In this document: positions 60,427 through 64,000 of the stretch, piece after piece
How positions within the stretch are numbered: the first letter of the stretch is position 1
Layout: each line of letters begins with the position of its first letter
DNA from: Niabella beijingensis
Lineage (GTDB): Bacteria; Bacteroidota; Bacteroidia; Chitinophagales; Chitinophagaceae
Length of the DNA stretch: 64,000 nt
NCBI RefSeq assembly: GCF_020034665.1
Contig: NZ_JAIQDI010000001.1
Span: forward strand, 2,108,001 to 2,172,000
Direction of reading: 5' to 3'
Made by a program: the position numbers and the translations under genes
The notes under the pieces: model-generated
What the model saw: the letters and a program-made list of their open reading frames with translations, nothing else
Databases searched by the model: none
Told to the model about the DNA's origin: nothing

Positions 60427-63400
60427 TTAATGGTGTGCCGCTTCTTCTTTAGCTGCCGGGGCTTTTGCTCCGTGTTCTTCGCCATGACCACCTTCTGCTC
60501 CATGTCCTTCACCATGCTCGTCGCCGCCGATGATCTCATCTGTGTTCCGGATCTTGGAGAAGTAACTCACATTCGGCAACACGTGCAGCTGCTCCAGTGA
60601 GTAGAACAACCGCTGCGGGTTGTTCAGCCGCACCTGGCTGATCGCGCTGTGCTCATCCCTTGCATCCCCAAATACGATCGCATTGGTGGAACAGGCCTGC
60701 TGGCAGGCTGTTTTTGCTTCCCCGTCTTTCAGCGTGCGGTTCTCCTTTTTCGCATCCAGTTTTGCATGCTGCAAACGCTGGATACAGAACGAACATTTTT
60801 CCATTACCCCTCTGGAACGTACCGTTACATCCGGGTTCAGTACCATGCGGCTTACCGCATCGTTCATCTGGTGCACCACCGGATCCAGTACGCCTACCAG
60901 TTTCTGATCCTGGTTGTTCGGGAAAGAATCTGCTCCTGTATAATCAGCCCAGTTAAAGCGGCGTACCTTGAACGGACAGTTGTTGGCGCAATAACGGGTA
61001 CCGATACAACGGTTGTATGCCATCTGGTTGATCCCTTCCGTGCTGTGGTTGGTTGCGGCAACCGGACAAACGTTCTCGCAGGGCGCGTTATCGCAATGCT
61101 GGCAAAGCATCGGCTGGAACACCACTCCCTTCAGGTTATCCGGATCTTTTTCATCACTTACAAAGTAGCGGTCGATACGCAGCCAGTGCATATCGTGGTA
61201 ACGCAGTACCTCGCTCTTTCCTACCACCGGTACGTTATTTTCTGCATGACATGCCACCACACAGGCACTACAGCCGGTGCAGGCATTCATGTCAATATTC
61301 ATTCCCCATTTGATACCCGGCTTTTCGTGATCGCCGTAAAGGGTCGCTTCTTTTCTGAAATCCCCGGTGCTTTTTGCGTAGTTCTCTACCAGCTTCTTGC
61401 GGAAATTCAATACCTCATCGGGTTTCTGGCGGTAGGTAGCCAGGGTGGTTTCACGCAGTACTTCCACACGGCCTTCGTAGGAGTTGTGGATCTGTGTCTG
61501 TGCGATCTTTTCTTTTTTGCCCGTATTGGAAATCGTTACATTGGAAACAAAGTAGCTGATGCCGCTTCCGTCCTTTGCCATTGAAGCAAACGGGAACATA
61601 TTCACACCCACACCCGCAGCGGTCCGGCCCAGTTTCTCACCACGTCCGTATCCCACTGCCACTGCAATGGTATTGGCATTCATACCCGGTGTCACAAGGA
61701 TCGGCAGTTCGATCGTTGTTTTACCATCGCTTATCTTGATCACCGGTTTGTCCGGATAATATTCGTAATCCACATCCACTTCAATACCCAGTTCCTTGGC
61801 CTTGGGTATCGAGATCAGTGCATAGTTGCCCCAGTTGGCCTTGGATACTGAATCGGGCAATTCCTGTAACCAGGGGTTTACGGCACCGTAACCGGGTCCG
61901 ATGGCCACTGTTTCATACAGTGCCAGCTCATCTTTTCCTCCGGCCGGGCGGGCAGCGATTGCTGTAGCTGCCGCAGCCAGTGCTCCTCCGTTAAATGTTC
62001 CCGTACCCGCAGCAGCCTCTTCAATCACACCATTTTCAAGCGCTTTATGGTATGCGGCCTCACTGCCGGCTTTCTGCTGCCAGTAGTTCTTTACATAAGT
62101 GTCATAGTCCTCCGCGCTTCCGCTCCATTTTAACAGGGAGGTCTGGAAAGGGCGGGTCTTGAATAAGGGGAAGATCGTGGGCTGGATAAAGCTGTAAACA
62201 CCGGTTTTAGGCTCAGCATCACCCCAGCTTTCCAGATAATGGGGAGCAGGCAGTATGTATTTACACAGTTCAGTGGTCTCATCCATACGATAACCAAAAG
62301 AAACCGTGGTTTTTATTTTTGCTAATGCACTGGCAAAACGTTTGCCGTCAAAATGATCGTATACAGGGTTGGCCTCATAGATCAGCAGGGCACCCACCTG
62401 ACCTGCTTCCATCTGAACCAGCAGGTCGGCAAATTCTTTGTCGGTTCCTTTGCGGGACTGATCTGCTCTGGACCAGTCGATTGTAGTACCATAAGCGCCG
62501 ATGGCATTGTTGATGGCATTTACCACCAGCTGAATGTTCACATCATTGCTTCCGCAAACCACCAATCCCTTGCCAGCAGCGGCTTTCAGCTCATTTGCCA
62601 CTTTGGTGATCCCTGCAGTCAGTTTGGAATCGGCGATGGCAGGGGCTGTAACGCCACCTCCCAGCGCGGCCAGCAGCGCCAGCGCCACGGCTCCGGTCTG
62701 TGAAGGGCGGTGTGTAAACCGCTCATCCGCATTGGACCCTGTTAAGCTAAGGAAGGATTCAAACTGGTAATGCTTGCTCATTACCGGGTTCTTTTCATCG
62801 ATCCTTCTGCCTTTGGCATAGCCTGCTGCATTTTCTTCGCTGCTCAGCCAGGTACCCAGGAAGTCCGCACCAAGGCTCACAATAACTGCAGCCTGGTCAA
62901 ATTTATAAGAAGGTATTTTCCGTCCAAAGCCGGATGCTTCGTTGGCCAGAAGGATACCATTATAACTTACCGCGTCGTATTGTACGTGGCGGATCCGGGG
63001 ATTCTTCGCAATGATATCGAGTGTAGAGGGAGAGTTAATGGTACTGGTCAGCAACACAATGGAGCCGGCAGCAGCCAGATCGGCAGCAATAGCCTTATCC
63101 AGCACATCATACATGCTTTCCTCAAATTTGTCGCCTACTTTCCGCTGGGGAAAACGCAGACGATGCATATCATAAAGATCCAGTACAGAAGCCTGCACCC
63201 GGGCCGAGGTTCCGCCGTTGGTTGCAGAAAGATAATCGTTCCCTTCTATTTTGATCGGACGTCCGTCCCGCACTTTGGCAATAACCGGAACCGCATCCCC
63301 ACCCTGTGTATACGTAGTGGCATAATATTTTGCTTCTCCCGGAACCAGGTTGTCCGGTTTGTTCCCGTAAGGGATCGCTTCCCGGACCTTTGTGTTACAG

Positions 63401-63597
63401 CTGGCTGCAAGTGTGGCAGCAGCAGTGCTGAAACCCAGATATTTTAAGAAATCCCTCCTGGGTGCTTTGGCATCCAGTAATCCTTTACTGTCAAAATCTT
63501 CAAAAGGGAGTTCATCACGAAACTCATCCTGAACCCGCTTTTGAAACTTTTCGGAATCATTTAACTCGCCGAAACCCTGCCAGTATTTATTGCTCAT
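60427..63597 (-). CDS. actB: Alternative complex III subunit ActB (molybdopterin-like plus iron-sulfur protein)
   Basis: 1056 residues. A Tat-type signal (APRRDFLKYLGFSTAAATLA, then ASC) starts near residue 46. Residues about 50-730 are a molybdopterin oxidoreductase-like region that in ACIII lacks the cofactor; residues about 760-1000 carry ferredoxin-type clusters: CTGCSACVVACHAEN, CQHCDNAPCENVCPV, CIGTRYCANNCPF and CSFCIQRLQ. The last 35 residues are His/Glu/Gly-rich. It relays electrons from quinol to the ActA haems. Confidence 0.96.
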   Translation of the reverse strand: MSNKYWQGFGELNDSEKFQKRVQDEFRDELPFEDFDSKGLLDAKAPRRDFLKYLGFSTAAATLAASCNTKVREAIPYGNKPDNLVPGEAKYYATTYTQGGDAVPVIAKVRDGRPIKIEGNDYLSATNGGTSARVQASVLDLYDMHRLRFPQRKVGDKFEESMYDVLDKAIAADLAAAGSIVLLTSTINSPSTLDIIAKNPRIRHVQYDAVSYNGILLANEASGFGRKIPSYKFDQAAVIVSLGADFLGTWLSSEENAAGYAKGRRIDEKNPVMSKHYQFESFLSLTGSNADERFTHRPSQTGAVALALLAALGGGVTAPAIADSKLTAGITKVANELKAAAGKGLVVCGSNDVNIQLVVNAINNAIGAYGTTIDWSRADQSRKGTDKEFADLLVQMEAGQVGALLIYEANPVYDHFDGKRFASALAKIKTTVSFGYRMDETTELCKYILPAPHYLESWGDAEPKTGVYSFIQPTIFPLFKTRPFQTSLLKWSGSAEDYDTYVKNYWQQKAGSEAAYHKALENGVIEEAAAGTGTFNGGALAAAATAIAARPAGGKDELALYETVAIGPGYGAVNPWLQELPDSVSKANWGNYALISIPKAKELGIEVDVDYEYYPDKPVIKISDGKTTIELPILVTPGMNANTIAVAVGYGRGEKLGRTAAGVGVNMFPFASMAKDGSGISYFVSNVTISNTGKKEKIAQTQIHNSYEGRVEVLRETTLATYRQKPDEVLNFRKKLVENYAKSTGDFRKEATLYGDHEKPGIKWGMNIDMNACTGCSACVVACHAENNVPVVGKSEVLRYHDMHWLRIDRYFVSDEKDPDNLKGVVFQPMLCQHCDNAPCENVCPVAATNHSTEGINQMAYNRCIGTRYCANNCPFKVRRFNWADYTGADSFPNNQDQKLVGVLDPVVHQMNDAVSRMVLNPDVTVRSRGVMEKCSFCIQRLQHAKLDAKKENRTLKDGEAKTACQQACSTNAIVFGDARDEHSAISQVRLNNPQRLFYSLEQLHVLPNVSYFSKIRNTDEIIGGDEHGEGHGAEGGHGEEHGAKAPAAKEEAAHH

Positions 63598-63703
63598 TTA
63601 TCTCTGTTTGAAAATTTGAAAATTTGAAGACCTGCCTCTGGTAAATTTGAAAACGGATTTGATAATTGCTACTGGTTTTCAAACCACGCAGACCGGCACA
63701 TTA

Positions 63704-64000
63704 CTAATAGTGACATTTCTGGCACTCCAGACCACCAATATCCTTCACAGTCACACTGTCCATTTTACCCGATTTGATGTCGTTATGGAATTTTTCGTAA
63801 ATGCTGTAAAACTGGTTACCGCTGGTAGAATCCACGTTAAAGTTCACCTTGGTCTGACGGTGACAGTTCACACACCATCCCATGCTCAGCTCGGCGAACT
63901 GGTGCACCTCATCCATCTGGGTGATCTCACCATGACAGGTCTGGCACTGTACATTACCCACCCTTACGTGCTGGCTGTGGTTAAAGTACACATGATCAGG
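63704..64000 (-). CDS. actA: Alternative complex III subunit ActA (multihaem cytochrome c), C-terminal part
   Basis: The frame is open to the window edge (PDHVYFNHSQHV precedes the GTG at 63991), so the N-terminal part is missing. Three haem c sites are visible: CQTCH, CVNCH and CQKCH, the last being two residues from the C-terminal end. ActA proteins are pentahaem cytochromes, so two sites should lie outside the window. First gene of the respiratory operon. Confidence 0.93.
   Translation of the reverse strand, partial: PDHVYFNHSQHVRVGNVQCQTCHGEITQMDEVHQFAELSMGWCVNCHRQTKVNFNVDSTSGNQFYSIYEKFHNDIKSGKMDSVTVKDIGGLECQKCHY

Noticed and set aside
60649..61584. 311-residue plus-strand ORF
   Set aside because: Antisense to the iron-sulfur part of actB, whose cysteine motifs are intact; composition is typical of a shadow frame.
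63607..63630. TTTGAAAA repeats after the actA/actB junction as another heptad array
   Set aside because: The period is 8, not 7, and the unit is identical in each copy, so it was not counted with the degenerate heptads.

Overview
The window is chromosomal DNA of a Bacteroidota bacterium, most likely family Chitinophagaceae (a Niabella/Chitinophaga-like relative; inferred from gene families and promoter style, not from a 16S gene). The signs are TAnnTTTG-type promoter -7 elements in front of many genes, few Shine-Dalgarno sites, an alternative complex III fused in one locus to a caa3-type oxidase, DUF5777 and DUF3108 family proteins, and a RR-HK pair of the PhoB/PhoR type. Coding density is high. 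No complete mobile element, CRISPR array, rRNA gene or ordinary tRNA gene was seen.

Layout. 1-5 kb: end of a dipeptide-type ABC permease, an Lrp/AsnC regulator, a free-standing tRNA-like RNA with a very large variable region (1577-1750), a decayed ORF6N gene, pheS, and an acyl carrier protein/ketosynthase pair. 5-12 kb: a PhoB/PhoR two-component system and two tandem 733-748 residue exported paralogues with a conserved His...Cys C-terminal block. 12-19.5 kb: a ROK/polyphosphate-glucokinase-like kinase, an MsbA-like exporter, an ECF sigma factor followed by a fused anti-sigma-like/beta-barrel protein, and an envelope cluster (cytochrome c lipoprotein, OB-fold protein, YceI, DUF5777, Lipoprotein_15 repeats). 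19.8-22.5 kb: atpBEFH (FoF1 membrane sector and delta), ending at a strong terminator without atpA/atpG. 22.5-32.4 kb: housekeeping genes (HAD phosphatase, CDGSH protein, ksgA, a 2-hydroxyacid dehydrogenase, greA, HIT, tryptophanase, DinB, ruvC, a YbhN-like flippase-type protein, DUF3108). 32.4-35.4 kb: MBL hydrolase, UMF1-type MFS transporter, a small membrane protein.

35.4-49.9 kb is a haem-synthesis region: hemA-hemC-hemD-hemE-(M1 peptidase)-hemF-(SH3-like exported protein)-hemB on the minus strand, hemH divergent from hemA, and hemJ further on. A three-gene envelope-signalling unit (hybrid histidine kinase with Hpt domain, small membrane protein, lipoprotein) lies between hemH and hemJ. 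50-64 kb is one long minus-strand respiratory operon: actA-actB-actC-actD-actE-actF (alternative complex III, menaquinol:cytochrome c oxidoreductase), ctaC, ctaD, ctaB, two subunit III-type genes and a subunit IV-like gene. The haem made by the hem genes is needed by the ACIII/caa3 chain, whose proton gradient drives the ATP synthase encoded at 20 kb.

The least ordinary features are the tRNA-like RNA with an about 102-nt insertion between anticodon arm and T arm; degenerate arrays with a strict 7-bp period in many intergenic gaps, one of which has entered the hemC reading frame; TAnnTTTG elements only 5-10 nt from start codons, suggesting leaderless mRNAs; a promoter-plus-terminator leader in front of greA; and the tandem exported caspase-like paralogues. 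All homology statements rest on reading motifs by eye; no database search was possible.
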